A stretch of DNA of 64,000 nt from the NCBI RefSeq assembly GCF_013394655.1, contig NZ_CP053351.1:992001-1056000 (forward strand), written 5' to 3'. Below, one piece after another: positions 31,916 to 39,830 of the stretch. Position 1 is the stretch's first letter. Each line of letters starts with the position of its first letter. This stretch comes from Winogradskyella schleiferi (GTDB lineage Bacteria; Bacteroidota; Bacteroidia; Flavobacteriales; Flavobacteriaceae). Made by a program: the position numbers and the translations under genes. The notes beneath the pieces are model-generated. The model made no database searches and had not been told where the DNA came from. It saw only the letters and a list, made by a program, of their open reading frames with translations.

Positions 31916-32842
31916 ATGATACATAAATCATCACTAATAAAAGGATTAATAGTTTTAGTATTTATACTAGTTAGTACTGTTAGTTTTGCGCAGCAAGATC
32001 CTCAATACACACATTACATGTTTAATACTTTGAGTGTTAATCCTGCTTATGCTGGTCAAAGAGAGACGTTGAGTGTCGTTGGTTTACACAGATCACAATG
32101 GGTTGGAATAGATGGTGCACCTCAAACACAATCATTAGGTGCTCATACGCCATTGCGTAACGAACGCATTGGTTTAGGCTTAAATATTGTAAAAGATGCT
32201 TTGGGTCCTGCTAGTGAAACATTTGTAGATGCTAATGTGTCTTACACCATTCCTATAAATGCCAATGACTTAAAATTATCATTTGGTGCAAAAGGCGGGT
32301 TTTATATGTTGGATACCGATTGGAGCAAAGGACGCTATAGAGATACGGATCCAGCATTTGAGAATGATTTAAATTTAATATCACCAATGATTGGAGCTGG
32401 TTTATACATGCATACCCGAAAATGGTATGTAGGTCTGGCGGTTCCTAATTTTATTGAGACCAAACATTATGACGATTATGAGGAGTCAGTTGCCACAGAG
32501 CGTATGCATTTCTATTTAATTGGTGGTTATGTTTTCAACATTAGTGAAACTACAGAATTAAAACCTGCATTTTTATTAAAAGGAGTCTCGGGAGCACCAT
32601 TGATTGCAGATGTATCGGCTAATTTTTGGATTCAAAAGAAAGTTACCTTAGGTTTGGCCTGGAGATGGGACGATTCAGTCAGTGCTTTAGCAGGTTTACA
32701 GATAACGCCTGGCATGTTTGTTGGTTATAGTTATGATTTAACAACAACAGGTCTCAGTAATTATAATAGTGGTACACACGAATTCACATTAAGATTTGAA
32801 GTTAAAAGATTAGGTAGAATATTATCACCACGTTTCTTCTAA
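31916..32842 (+). CDS. PorP/SprF-family outer-membrane protein
   Basis: This 308-residue protein has a signal peptide ending SFAQQ and the hallmark family start DPQYTHYMFNTLSVNPAYAGQRETLS, then LHRSQWVGIDGAPQTQSLGAH. The rest has the alternating pattern of a beta barrel and ends with EFTLRFEVKRLGRILSPRFF. In Flavobacterium johnsoniae the paralogue SprF is needed for secretion of SprB, and SprF-like proteins are generally encoded beside type B T9SS substrates. Here it begins 28 bp after the giant protein's stop and 10 bp before the next gene, so the three form one operon. It probably serves specifically in export or anchoring of the giant protein. Confidence 0.93.
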   Translation: MIHKSSLIKGLIVLVFILVSTVSFAQQDPQYTHYMFNTLSVNPAYAGQRETLSVVGLHRSQWVGIDGAPQTQSLGAHTPLRNERIGLGLNIVKDALGPASETFVDANVSYTIPINANDLKLSFGAKGGFYMLDTDWSKGRYRDTDPAFENDLNLISPMIGAGLYMHTRKWYVGLAVPNFIETKHYDDYEESVATERMHFYLIGGYVFNISETTELKPAFLLKGVSGAPLIADVSANFWIQKKVTLGLAWRWDDSVSALAGLQITPGMFVGYSYDLTTTGLSNYNSGTHEFTLRFEVKRLGRILSPRFF

Positions 32843-32852
32843 AAATAGAACT

Positions 32853-34844
32853 ATGAAAACAATATTAAAATATATACTATTAACAGTCGTATTTGTATGC
32901 TCTTCAACCACTTTTGCTCAAAATGGAAAGATTCAAAGTGTTAAAGATGACTATAGGGATTTTGCTTATGTAAAAACAAGTGAAGTTTTGTTAGAAGTAG
33001 CAAACAAAGGTTATAAATCAGTGGATCTCTTTCAAAAATTAGCCAATTCGTTCTATTTCCAGAATAAAATGGAAGAAGCTGCTAAATGGTATGGTGAATT
33101 AATAAATATGGGAGAAGTCGTTGATCCAGAGTATTATTTTAGATATGCCTTAGCACTAAAGGGGATCAAGGATTACGAAGGTTCAGATGAATGGATGGCT
33201 AAATTCAACGAGCTGAAACCAGAAGATTCAAGAGGAAAGGCTTTTTTATCTAAGGTAGATTATAAATTGACTATTGAAGAATTAAGTAGAGACGATATTG
33301 AACCAATGAACCTCGAGATCAATACAGAGTTATCTGATTTCGGCACCACAGAATACGAAAACAGTATAGTGTTCGCTTCAGCAAGAGGTGGAGGACGTAA
33401 ATACAGATGGAATGAAGAGCCTTATTTAGATTTGTATTCCGTAGAAAAAAACGAAGAAGGAGCTTTTGGTGACGTAAAAAATATAGAAGGCGATGTAAAT
33501 ACTAAATACCATGAATCGAGTGCTGTGTTTTCACCTAATGGAAAATACATGTTCTTTACAAGAAATAATTATCACAGATTAAAATATAAAGAAGACGATA
33601 CGGGAATTAATAGACTACAATTATACAGAGCTACTTTAAGTGACGATGGTAAATGGGAAAATATCCATAAAGTGCATTTTAATAGTATAGATTATAGTGT
33701 AGCACATCCTTCCCTAAACGTAACAGGAACTAAATTATATTTTGCTTCGGATATGCCAGGTACTTTTGGGCAATCCGATATTTTCGTTGTCGATGTTAAT
33801 GATGATGGTACTCTAGGTGAGCCAGAAAATTTAGGATCTGCAATAAATACCGAAGGTCAAGAGTCATTTCCATTTATTAATACGAGTGGAGATTTATATT
33901 TTTCCTCAACAGGATTTCCGGGATTAGGAGGCTTGGATGTTTTTAAATCTGAAGGTATAGATAAAAAAGTCAAAGAAGGTTCCAATAGAAATTTCCCGAT
34001 AGAAAATGTTGGAAAACCAGTAAATAGTGAATGGGACGATTTTGGCTATTACGAAAACTTAGTCACTAAACGTGTTTATTTCAGTTCAAATAGAGAAGGA
34101 GGTAAAGGTAGTGATGACATTTATACATTTGAAGTCCCAGAATTAAAACTTTTGGTTGAAGGTATCGTTGAAGATATAAATACTAAAGAATTAATACCAG
34201 GTGCAACGGTTATTTTATATGATGAAGAAGGAAACGAAATAGCGCGTCAAACCGTTGGAGAAGATGCGTATTTTAAATTTAAAGTAGATCCTAAAAAGGA
34301 ATACTTAGTTAGAGTTGAAAAAGATAAATATACGTCAGACGAAAAACGTTTTACCACACCAAACAAAAATCAGGAATTGAAGATGGAAATGCTCATAGAG
34401 AAGGATGAGCAACAGATAGAGCCTTGTGATGATTTGGCTAAAGTATTGGATATTCCTATTATTTATTTTGATTTTGATAAGTCTAATATAAGATATGATG
34501 CTGAAATTGAAATTCAAAAAGTATTAGCAGTATTGACCAAATATCCAACCATGCACATTGATATTCGTAGCCATACCGATTGCAGAGGTCCAGCAGCTTA
34601 TAATGAAAAATTGTCAGACCGAAGAGCAAAATCTACACGTCAATATTTAATAGATAAAGGCGTTGAAGGCGAGCGATTAACAGCCAAAGGTTATGGCGAA
34701 ACAAGATTAGTAAATGATTGTGGTTGCGATGCTGAAAATTCAAAAAATTGTTCTGAGGAAGAACATCAACTTAACAGACGAAGTGAATTTATTATTACGA
34801 GTATAAATGGTAAAACCTGTGATGATAAAATAGAAGAAAAATAA
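32853..34844 (+). CDS. TPR/PD40 propeller/OmpA peptidoglycan-binding protein (PorE-like)
   Basis: The 663-residue envelope protein has a signal peptide ending TTFAQ, N-terminal TPR-like helices (about 25-115), a WD40/PD40-like propeller (about 155-428; repeats such as SPNGKYMFFTRNN and KLYFASDMPGTFGQSDIF), a carboxypeptidase-regulatory-like domain (about 430-512) and an OmpA C-terminal domain (about 532-655: IYFDFDKSNIR, IDIRSHTDCRG, LSDRRAKSTRQYLIDKGV, NRRSEFII). This order matches Porphyromonas PorE, which links the T9SS to peptidoglycan. It closes the giant-protein operon and may anchor the SprF-like partner to the cell wall. It could equally be a paralogue dedicated to this substrate and not the core T9SS component. 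Confidence 0.9.
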   Translation: MKTILKYILLTVVFVCSSTTFAQNGKIQSVKDDYRDFAYVKTSEVLLEVANKGYKSVDLFQKLANSFYFQNKMEEAAKWYGELINMGEVVDPEYYFRYALALKGIKDYEGSDEWMAKFNELKPEDSRGKAFLSKVDYKLTIEELSRDDIEPMNLEINTELSDFGTTEYENSIVFASARGGGRKYRWNEEPYLDLYSVEKNEEGAFGDVKNIEGDVNTKYHESSAVFSPNGKYMFFTRNNYHRLKYKEDDTGINRLQLYRATLSDDGKWENIHKVHFNSIDYSVAHPSLNVTGTKLYFASDMPGTFGQSDIFVVDVNDDGTLGEPENLGSAINTEGQESFPFINTSGDLYFSSTGFPGLGGLDVFKSEGIDKKVKEGSNRNFPIENVGKPVNSEWDDFGYYENLVTKRVYFSSNREGGKGSDDIYTFEVPELKLLVEGIVEDINTKELIPGATVILYDEEGNEIARQTVGEDAYFKFKVDPKKEYLVRVEKDKYTSDEKRFTTPNKNQELKMEMLIEKDEQQIEPCDDLAKVLDIPIIYFDFDKSNIRYDAEIEIQKVLAVLTKYPTMHIDIRSHTDCRGPAAYNEKLSDRRAKSTRQYLIDKGVEGERLTAKGYGETRLVNDCGCDAENSKNCSEEEHQLNRRSEFIITSINGKTCDDKIEEK

Positions 34845-34870
34845 ATATTTTTCTAGCATATAAACTTCAT

Positions 34871-34905
34871 TAGCCGTTTAAATTTTTTTAAACGGCTATT
34901 TTTTT
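34871..34905 (+). terminator. Terminator of the giant-protein operon
   Basis: TAGCCGTTTAAA (34871-34882) pairs perfectly over 12 bp with TTTAAACGGCTA (34887-34898) around a 4-nt loop and is followed by a T7 run. It lies 26 bp after the stop of the PorE-like gene. Confidence 0.93.
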
Positions 34906-34952
34906 ATGAAATCCTTCACTTTTATTTAAGCATAAGGTATTAATTTAGCAAG

Positions 34953-35477
34953 ATGACAGAAGAACAAGTCATCTTAGTAGATGAAAATGATAATAAAATT
35001 GGTTTAATGCCAAAAATGGAAGCGCACGAAAAAGCACTTTTGCATCGTGCATTTTCGGTTTTTGTCTTTAATGATAAAAATGAATTGATGCTACAGCAAC
35101 GTGCTATGCATAAATATCATACACCAGGTCTTTGGACGAACACCTGTTGCAGTCATCAACGTGATGGTGAAACCAATTTGCAAGCAGGCAAACGTCGTTT
35201 GCAGGAAGAAATGGGCTTTGTAACTGATTTAGAAGAATCCACCTCATTTATTTATAAAGCACCTTTTGAAAATGGTCTAACAGAACATGAGTATGACCAC
35301 ATAATGATTGGGTATTATAACGACGATCCAAACATCAATAAAGATGAAGTGGCGAGCTGGAAATGGATGTCACTTGAAGCTATAAAATCCGATATGGCTA
35401 CAAATTCAGAATTATACACCGCCTGGTTTAAAATAATTTTTGAAAAGTTTTACGAATTCATAAACATTAAAAAATAA
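34953..35477 (+). CDS. idi: Isopentenyl-diphosphate delta-isomerase, type 1
   Basis: This 174-residue Nudix-fold enzyme interconverts isopentenyl and dimethylallyl diphosphate in the cytoplasm for isoprenoid synthesis. It shows the type 1 features WTNTCCSH (the catalytic Cys aligns with Cys66), the metal-binding LLHRAFSVFVF and TPGLWTNTCC, the Nudix-like region AGKRRLQEEMGF and the second active-site motif LTEHEYDHI. The length is normal. The start is the first ATG, at MTEEQVILVDENDNKIG, which matches the family N-terminus. An upstream TAATTTAG (34941-34948) is one base off the -7 consensus. The next gene starts 2 bp after its stop, so the two are co-transcribed. Confidence 0.95.
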   Translation: MTEEQVILVDENDNKIGLMPKMEAHEKALLHRAFSVFVFNDKNELMLQQRAMHKYHTPGLWTNTCCSHQRDGETNLQAGKRRLQEEMGFVTDLEESTSFIYKAPFENGLTEHEYDHIMIGYYNDDPNINKDEVASWKWMSLEAIKSDMATNSELYTAWFKIIFEKFYEFINIKK

Positions 35478-35479
35478 TA

Positions 35480-35890
35480 ATGAAAGTTACGGTCCACAGA
35501 AAAGCACATTTTAACGCAGCACACCGATTATATAGAAAAGATTGGAGCTTTGAGAAAAACGATGCCGTTTTTGGTTTGTGCAATAATCCTAATTTTCACG
35601 GCCATAATTATGAATTAATTGCAAGTGTAACAGGGAAAATTGATCCTGAAACCGGTTTCGTAATTGACGTAAAAATTTTAAAAGACCTCATTAAATCTGA
35701 AATTGAGGATGCTTTTGACCATAAGAACTTAAATGTTGAAGTACCAGAATTTAAAGATCTAAATCCTACGGCAGAAAATATCGCAGTTGTTATTTACAAC
35801 AAGCTGAAATCAAAGCTAGATCCAAAATTTCAACTTAAAATTACGCTTTACGAAACGCCTCGTAACTTTGTCACCTATTCTGGAGACTAA
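35480..35890 (+). CDS. 6-pyruvoyl-tetrahydropterin synthase / QueD-family protein
   Basis: This 136-residue protein has the zinc site of the family: His15 in HFNAAHRL, and His40 and His42 in FHGHNYEL. Cys34 (GLCNNPNFHGH) sits at the catalytic position, and DHKNLN (with catalytic His) and the C-terminal LYETPRNFVTYSGD are also present. Members either make 6-carboxytetrahydropterin for queuosine (QueD) or 6-pyruvoyl-tetrahydropterin. The CxxxxxHGH spacing here fits both, so the exact product is left open and no symbol is given. It starts 2 bp after idi; the pairing is probably a shared transcript and not a shared pathway. Confidence 0.88.
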   Translation: MKVTVHRKAHFNAAHRLYRKDWSFEKNDAVFGLCNNPNFHGHNYELIASVTGKIDPETGFVIDVKILKDLIKSEIEDAFDHKNLNVEVPEFKDLNPTAENIAVVIYNKLKSKLDPKFQLKITLYETPRNFVTYSGD

Positions 35891-35911
35891 TTATTTGAAG
35901 AATACTTTGAA

Positions 35912-35986
35912 GCAATTAAAATTTTCAAGGGAGAAATCCTATGGATTTCTGCTACGATTATAGATTTCAAATTAAATTCGAAGTAT
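35912..35986. repeat. Long imperfect stem-loop in intergenic DNA
   Basis: The outer arms ATACTTTGAA (35912-35921) and TTCGAAGTAT (35977-35986) pair over 10 bp with one G-U. Inside, AGAAATCC (35932-35939) and GGATTTCT (35943-35950) form a perfect 8-bp stem with a 3-nt loop. There is no T run, so it is not a simple terminator. It may be an RNA-processing structure at the end of the idi transcript or a remnant of a small palindromic element. Confidence 0.45.
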
Positions 35987-36055
35987 GCAAAAACTTTGAA
36001 AATTTACGTTTAAAAACTTCAAATAAAAATCAATTAATTAACTAAAAGGATTTAG

Positions 36056-36063
36056 TACTTTTG
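36056..36063 (+). promoter_or_regulatory. -7 box (TACTTTTG) for the 36.1-kb small gene
   Basis: TACTTTTG matches TAnnTTTG exactly. It overlaps an in-frame TTG at 36061, which therefore cannot be the translation start; the transcript would begin around 36070, just before the ATG at 36088. Confidence 0.55.
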
Positions 36064-36087
36064 CAGTTATATAAAAGAATAAATATC

Positions 36088-36354
36088 ATGTCGAATAAAA
36101 GAGATTTAAAAAAGGATATCAACTACGTTTTAGGAGATATTATTGAAGCAGTTTACGTTTGGGAATTGACCAATCCAGAAAAGTCAACCAAAGAAAGCGA
36201 AGCGATTATAGATGAAGCCATTAGTACGTTTGATGAGTTAATTGCTCGTGTTAATGATAGAAGTGTTGAAAATAAGAAAGCACATTTTAAAGCCATTAAC
36301 AATGATCTTGAAACAAAAGGAAGAGAACTTATAGATAAAATCAACAAATTATAA
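36088..36354 (+). CDS. Small conserved-type hypothetical protein (88 residues)
   Basis: The 88-residue cytosolic protein begins MSNKRDLKKDINYVLGDIIE and is rich in charged residues and predicted helix throughout (DEAISTFDELIARVND, ETKGRELIDKINKL). It has no signal peptide, no membrane segment and no cysteine. A well-matched -7 box lies 25 bp before the ATG and a terminator follows 70 bp after the stop, so it is a one-gene transcription unit. The composition and compact size resemble helical-bundle proteins, but no family with a known role is recognised and no function is assigned. Confidence 0.75.
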   Translation: MSNKRDLKKDINYVLGDIIEAVYVWELTNPEKSTKESEAIIDEAISTFDELIARVNDRSVENKKAHFKAINNDLETKGRELIDKINKL

Positions 36355-36424
36355 TAACCGTAACTTATTTTCGATTATTTAAAAAAAATAATGGATATAA
36401 TTTATTTTTAGTTTAAAAACACAG

Positions 36425-36454
36425 AATCCAATCATTTATTTGATTGGATTTTTA
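36425..36454 (+). terminator. Rho-independent terminator
   Basis: AATCCAATCA (36425-36434) and TGATTGGATT (36441-36450) form a perfect 10-bp stem with a 6-nt loop, followed by TTTT. It ends the small gene at 36.1-36.35 kb. Confidence 0.85.
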
Positions 36455-36505
36455 CTTTTATCTTAATTCTAGATTCTTAAGTATGATAAAAAATGTTTTT
36501 CAGTG

Positions 36506-37216
36506 TTATTCAGCCGATTTTCTGTTTGCGATGGATTCTTCCAATTTTTTACCATAAAATGAATTCTTAACTTCAGGAGTTAGATTGTTGTATATAGAAT
36601 CTATGAACACAGGATTTGCATTTCGCGTTTCATATAAGGCCAGATAAGGCGCAACTTCGCTATCCTTATTATTCATGGCGAACTGAATCGTATAAGCATA
36701 TTTACGTTTTATAAGCTGATCGGTAATTTTATTTAAAGAATCAATTGCTGTACTATCCTTATCTTTTTGCGCGTTAAAACTCGCTTCAATGATGTCTAAA
36801 TTTTTATTGTTGAATTGTGACATGATGCCTAAGTACTCCTCTAAAAGCTCATGTTGTTTGGAGCCTTTTATTTCAGAATCAAAATCAAAATGTTTTAAAG
36901 TGGTATTAATTTCAGTCACACCTTTATCCGCAAAAAATGGAATATAATGCTCTTCACCATCATTTTTAAACAATTTTAAATAGAGTAGTATAGGCTCGTC
37001 TAAATTGGTTTGTAAATTAAATTCAGGTTGACCTACAATAACCATAGAATCCAAGTTAACAACACTGGAATCGCCATCTTTTTGAAGATAGACCACCCCT
37101 TTTTTTAACCCTTTTATCTTACCTTTTAGGGTAAAATTGCTGTCGCTTTCCTTTCCACAGGAAACGGCTAACATTACTAATATAATAAGACTTAGGGCTT
37201 TGTTTAATTTTGTCAT
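36506..37216 (-). CDS. DUF4369-like lipoprotein
   Basis: This 236-residue lipoprotein starts MTKLNKALSLIILVMLAVSC, with a lipobox AVSC. The start at 37216 was chosen over an upstream in-frame start because it gives the clean lipoprotein signal. The segment FTLKGKIKGLKKGVVYLQKDGDSSVVNLDSM followed by a beta-rich stretch is typical of the DUF4369 domain, which in Bacteroidota often precedes a thioredoxin-like domain. Here the C-terminal half is helical (ESIANRKSAE end) and no CxxC motif is present, so it is a DUF4369 protein without the redox part. It acts in the periplasm or outer membrane; its function is unknown. Confidence 0.75.
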   Translation of the reverse strand: MTKLNKALSLIILVMLAVSCGKESDSNFTLKGKIKGLKKGVVYLQKDGDSSVVNLDSMVIVGQPEFNLQTNLDEPILLYLKLFKNDGEEHYIPFFADKGVTEINTTLKHFDFDSEIKGSKQHELLEEYLGIMSQFNNKNLDIIEASFNAQKDKDSTAIDSLNKITDQLIKRKYAYTIQFAMNNKDSEVAPYLALYETRNANPVFIDSIYNNLTPEVKNSFYGKKLEESIANRKSAE

Positions 37217-37303
37217 GTTTGGGTAAATTATTAGGCTACAACTTCGCACTTATGCTACCGTTGAAATTTGAGGCGCAAATATCTTATAATTGTTTTACAA
37301 ATA

Positions 37304-39013
37304 CTAACCAGTAGCTGCTATTTTCATAAGTTCTGCACAAAGAATAGCGCCATACGTGCCAACAACATAGCCAAATACAGCTAATAAAGCTCCAACAGTT
37401 GCTAAAGACGGATGAAAAGCGGCTGCTACAACTGGTGCAGAAGCTGCGCCACCAACATTGGCTTGACTGCCCACGGCTAAAAAGAAGAAAGGTGCTTTTA
37501 TCAATTTTGCAATTAAAATCAATAATAAGGCATGAATTGCCATCCAAACCAATCCAATTAAAATAAGTCCAGGATTTTCAAATATTTTACCCAAATCCAT
37601 TTTCATTCCAATGGTTGCAACAAGAATATAAATAAATACACTTCCTATTTTACTGGCACCAGCACCTTCATAATTTTTCGCTTTTGTAAAAGACAATAAA
37701 ACACCAATAAGTGTGGCAATAGAAATAAGCCAAAAGAATCCACTACCAAAAGATGATAATGCACTTTTTGGATTACTTACGGCTTCGAAATTATCTTTTA
37801 AAAATACAGATATGTTATCTGCTCCATAATGCGCAATTCCAACGGCACCAAAAGCAAAAGCTAGAATGACAATAATATCTGTTAATGATGGATTTCGTGT
37901 GATTTTATCACTAAACGCTTGTACTTTATTTTGAAGTTCATCAATAGCTGTATTGTCTGCTTTAAACCATTTGTCAATCTTTTTTCGTTTTCCAATACCT
38001 AATAAAATAATTGCCATCCAAATATTAGCCACCACAATATCAACCAAAACCATTCCTCCATAAAGTTCTTGATTAAACTCGTAAATCTCCAACATAGCTG
38101 CTTGATTTGCTCCACCACCAATCCAACTACCAGCTAATGTTGCCAATCCTCTCCATGTAGCATCAAAACCTGCTCCACCAACAGTTTCTGGTGAAAATGA
38201 AGAAATTAATAAAATAGCGATAGGACCACCTATTACAATTCCTATTGTGCCTGTAAAGAACATAACTAAAGCTTTCCAACCTAAATTGAAAATAGCTTTT
38301 AGGTCTATGCTTAAAGTTAATAAAACCAACGAAGCAGGCAGTAAATAGCGACTTGCAATAAAATAACTTTCGGAGATTTCATCTGAAATTAAACCAAATG
38401 AATTAAATATCGCAGGAATTAAATAGCACATCAATAATCCTGGTACAATACGGTAGAATTTATGCCAAAACCCAGTTTTCTTTGATTCTGTAAAAAAAAC
38501 TAAACCTAAAGCAATCATTAGTAATCCAAATACAATTGCGTCATTTTTAAATAAAACCCATTGATTACCTGTGGCCTTTTCTATTTTGTGTTTTTTAAGT
38601 GGTATTAGGTTTTGATCTGAAAGAAAATTTGTAGAAGTTAATTTAATCAGTTCAATGTCTTTAAAACGGTTTTCCGTTTTCATCTTTATATCGAATAAAG
38701 ATGCTTTTTTTTCAATAATAATATTAGAGTTTCCTTTGTATTCTATAGTGTGTTCTTTGTTATTTTCAGTATAACTAAAAGTACCTTTTGCGAGTTTTTC
38801 GTTGGGAATAAACTGAACAACATCAGCCAAACCATTGGTTACAGTAAATTGAATTTTAAAAGAATTAAAGCTAATGGAATCTATTTTTACGGGAATTGTG
38901 AACTGTTCGGAATGGCTTGCATTAGCTTTTTCAAATGTTAATGTTTGAGAAAAAGAAAAATTAATACATAATAAGAAAGATAGTATTAATGATGTTTTAA
39001 ATAATAATTTCAT
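37304..39013 (-). CDS. DUF819-family membrane protein with an exported N-terminal domain
   Basis: This 569-residue protein starts at the ATG at 39013, chosen because it gives a standard signal peptide (MKLLFKTSLILSFLLCINFS). About 140 residues of beta-rich extracytoplasmic sequence follow, then about ten hydrophobic helices from residue 160 onward. The membrane part carries DUF819 hallmarks: GSWIGGGANQAAMLEIY near the middle and SQANVGGAASAPVVAAAFHP near the end, two glycine/alanine-rich motifs in inverted-repeat halves as in transporters. DUF819 proteins are presumed carriers of unknown substrate. The N-terminal exported domain is not part of the core family, so this is a fusion. It is a single gene, separated from its upstream neighbour by a terminator. 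Confidence 0.8.
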   Translation of the reverse strand: MKLLFKTSLILSFLLCINFSFSQTLTFEKANASHSEQFTIPVKIDSISFNSFKIQFTVTNGLADVVQFIPNEKLAKGTFSYTENNKEHTIEYKGNSNIIIEKKASLFDIKMKTENRFKDIELIKLTSTNFLSDQNLIPLKKHKIEKATGNQWVLFKNDAIVFGLLMIALGLVFFTESKKTGFWHKFYRIVPGLLMCYLIPAIFNSFGLISDEISESYFIASRYLLPASLVLLTLSIDLKAIFNLGWKALVMFFTGTIGIVIGGPIAILLISSFSPETVGGAGFDATWRGLATLAGSWIGGGANQAAMLEIYEFNQELYGGMVLVDIVVANIWMAIILLGIGKRKKIDKWFKADNTAIDELQNKVQAFSDKITRNPSLTDIIVILAFAFGAVGIAHYGADNISVFLKDNFEAVSNPKSALSSFGSGFFWLISIATLIGVLLSFTKAKNYEGAGASKIGSVFIYILVATIGMKMDLGKIFENPGLILIGLVWMAIHALLLILIAKLIKAPFFFLAVGSQANVGGAASAPVVAAAFHPSLATVGALLAVFGYVVGTYGAILCAELMKIAATG

Positions 39014-39055
39014 GTTCTGACGTAATTTATGCGCAAAATACAAAAATTAAAAACT

Positions 39056-39080
39056 AAAAAAGTGACCATCTCTGATCACT
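39056..39080 (-). terminator. Terminator of the SPFH operon, overlapping the last stop codon
   Basis: On the minus strand AGTGATCA-gaga-TGGTCACT forms an 8-bp stem with one G-U pair and is followed by a T run. The stop codon of the small Arc-like gene lies inside the first arm. Confidence 0.65.
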
Positions 39081-39255
39081 CTTTGTCTTTGGGTTTATCT
39101 TTTTGTTTGGGTTGCCTGTTATGTTCTTTTAAATATTGCATTAACATCCATTCGATTTGACCGTTGGTACTGCGAAACTCATCCGAAGCCCATTTTTCAA
39201 CGGCTTTCAGCATGTCTTCATTGATTCGTAATGCAAAGGCTTTCTTTTTGGACAT
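39076..39255 (-). CDS. Small Arc-like (ribbon-helix-helix) DNA-binding protein (59 residues)
   Basis: The frame runs from an ATG at 39255 to a TGA at 39076. The product begins MSKKKAFALRINEDMLKAVE, continues with KWASDEFRSTNGQIEWMLMQ and ends in a Lys-rich tail. A short basic beta strand (KAFALRIN) followed by two helices separated by a turn with TNGQIEW is the pattern of Arc-type ribbon-helix-helix proteins, which bind DNA as dimers. It starts 6 bp after the stop of the preceding membrane protein gene, so it is the third gene of the SPFH operon, where it could be an autoregulator. That role is inference from its position. Confidence 0.8.
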   Translation of the reverse strand: MSKKKAFALRINEDMLKAVEKWASDEFRSTNGQIEWMLMQYLKEHNRQPKQKDKPKDKE

Positions 39256-39261
39256 GGTAAA

Positions 39262-39762
39262 TTAATTGAATTTTGATTTATAGGTGGCTAATACACTTTC
39301 GGCTTCGTTTTGTTTTTGTGTTCCAATTAAAAGTTTATTACCATTTTTTAGTATGAGTTGAATTCCAATAGTACCAGATACGTTTATTGCTTTTCTTTTA
39401 GATTTATTCCATAGCAAACTACCTCTAAGTCCCCAACCACCATATTCGCTTACGGCACTATATTTTCTCACAAAGGCATTATGTATCTCATTCCATTTAA
39501 TGACTTTAAAGCTCCTATGAAAAGGAAAGAATTTATAATGTATTCCAAACTCATCGATTCTCGTGCTGAGTTTAAACAAAAATATTAAACCAGCCGCTAA
39601 AATAGTAACACCAATGACCAAAATTAATTCTAAGCCAGAAAAGCTACTGGGATCATTACTATAAGTACCTAATATGATCCCAATTGTAACCAATACACTA
39701 AGTGCCATTACTATAATGAGCCATAATTGGTTAAAACGTTGTTCTTCCTTGAAAATTCGCAT
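39262..39762 (-). CDS. Two-helix membrane protein of the SPFH operon
   Basis: This 166-residue protein starts MRIFKEEQRFNQLWL; this ATG was chosen over an upstream alternative start because the sequence FKEEQRF directly precedes the first membrane helix. Two hydrophobic helices (about residues 15-35 and 48-68) are followed by a C-terminal domain of about 95 residues that looks like a PH-like beta domain (IDEFGIHYKFFPFHRS, IKWNEIHNAFVRKYS, GNKLLIGTQKQNEAE). Such proteins are commonly found beside SPFH genes in Flavobacteria. It lies 69 bp after the SPFH gene and 6 bp before the Arc-like gene. No biochemical function is known to me. Confidence 0.7.
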   Translation of the reverse strand: MRIFKEEQRFNQLWLIIVMALSVLVTIGIILGTYSNDPSSFSGLELILVIGVTILAAGLIFLFKLSTRIDEFGIHYKFFPFHRSFKVIKWNEIHNAFVRKYSAVSEYGGWGLRGSLLWNKSKRKAINVSGTIGIQLILKNGNKLLIGTQKQNEAESVLATYKSKFN

Positions 39763-39830
39763 GGGTAATGTTGTAAAAGTTCTTGTTAGCCCTCTATTAA
39801 TAAAAATCAATCCTTAATTAATAAGTTGAA

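Noticed and set aside
36061..36087. Upstream TTG start for the 36.1-kb small gene
   Set aside because: The TTG is part of the -7 box TACTTTTG, so it lies before the transcript start; the ATG at 36088 is used.
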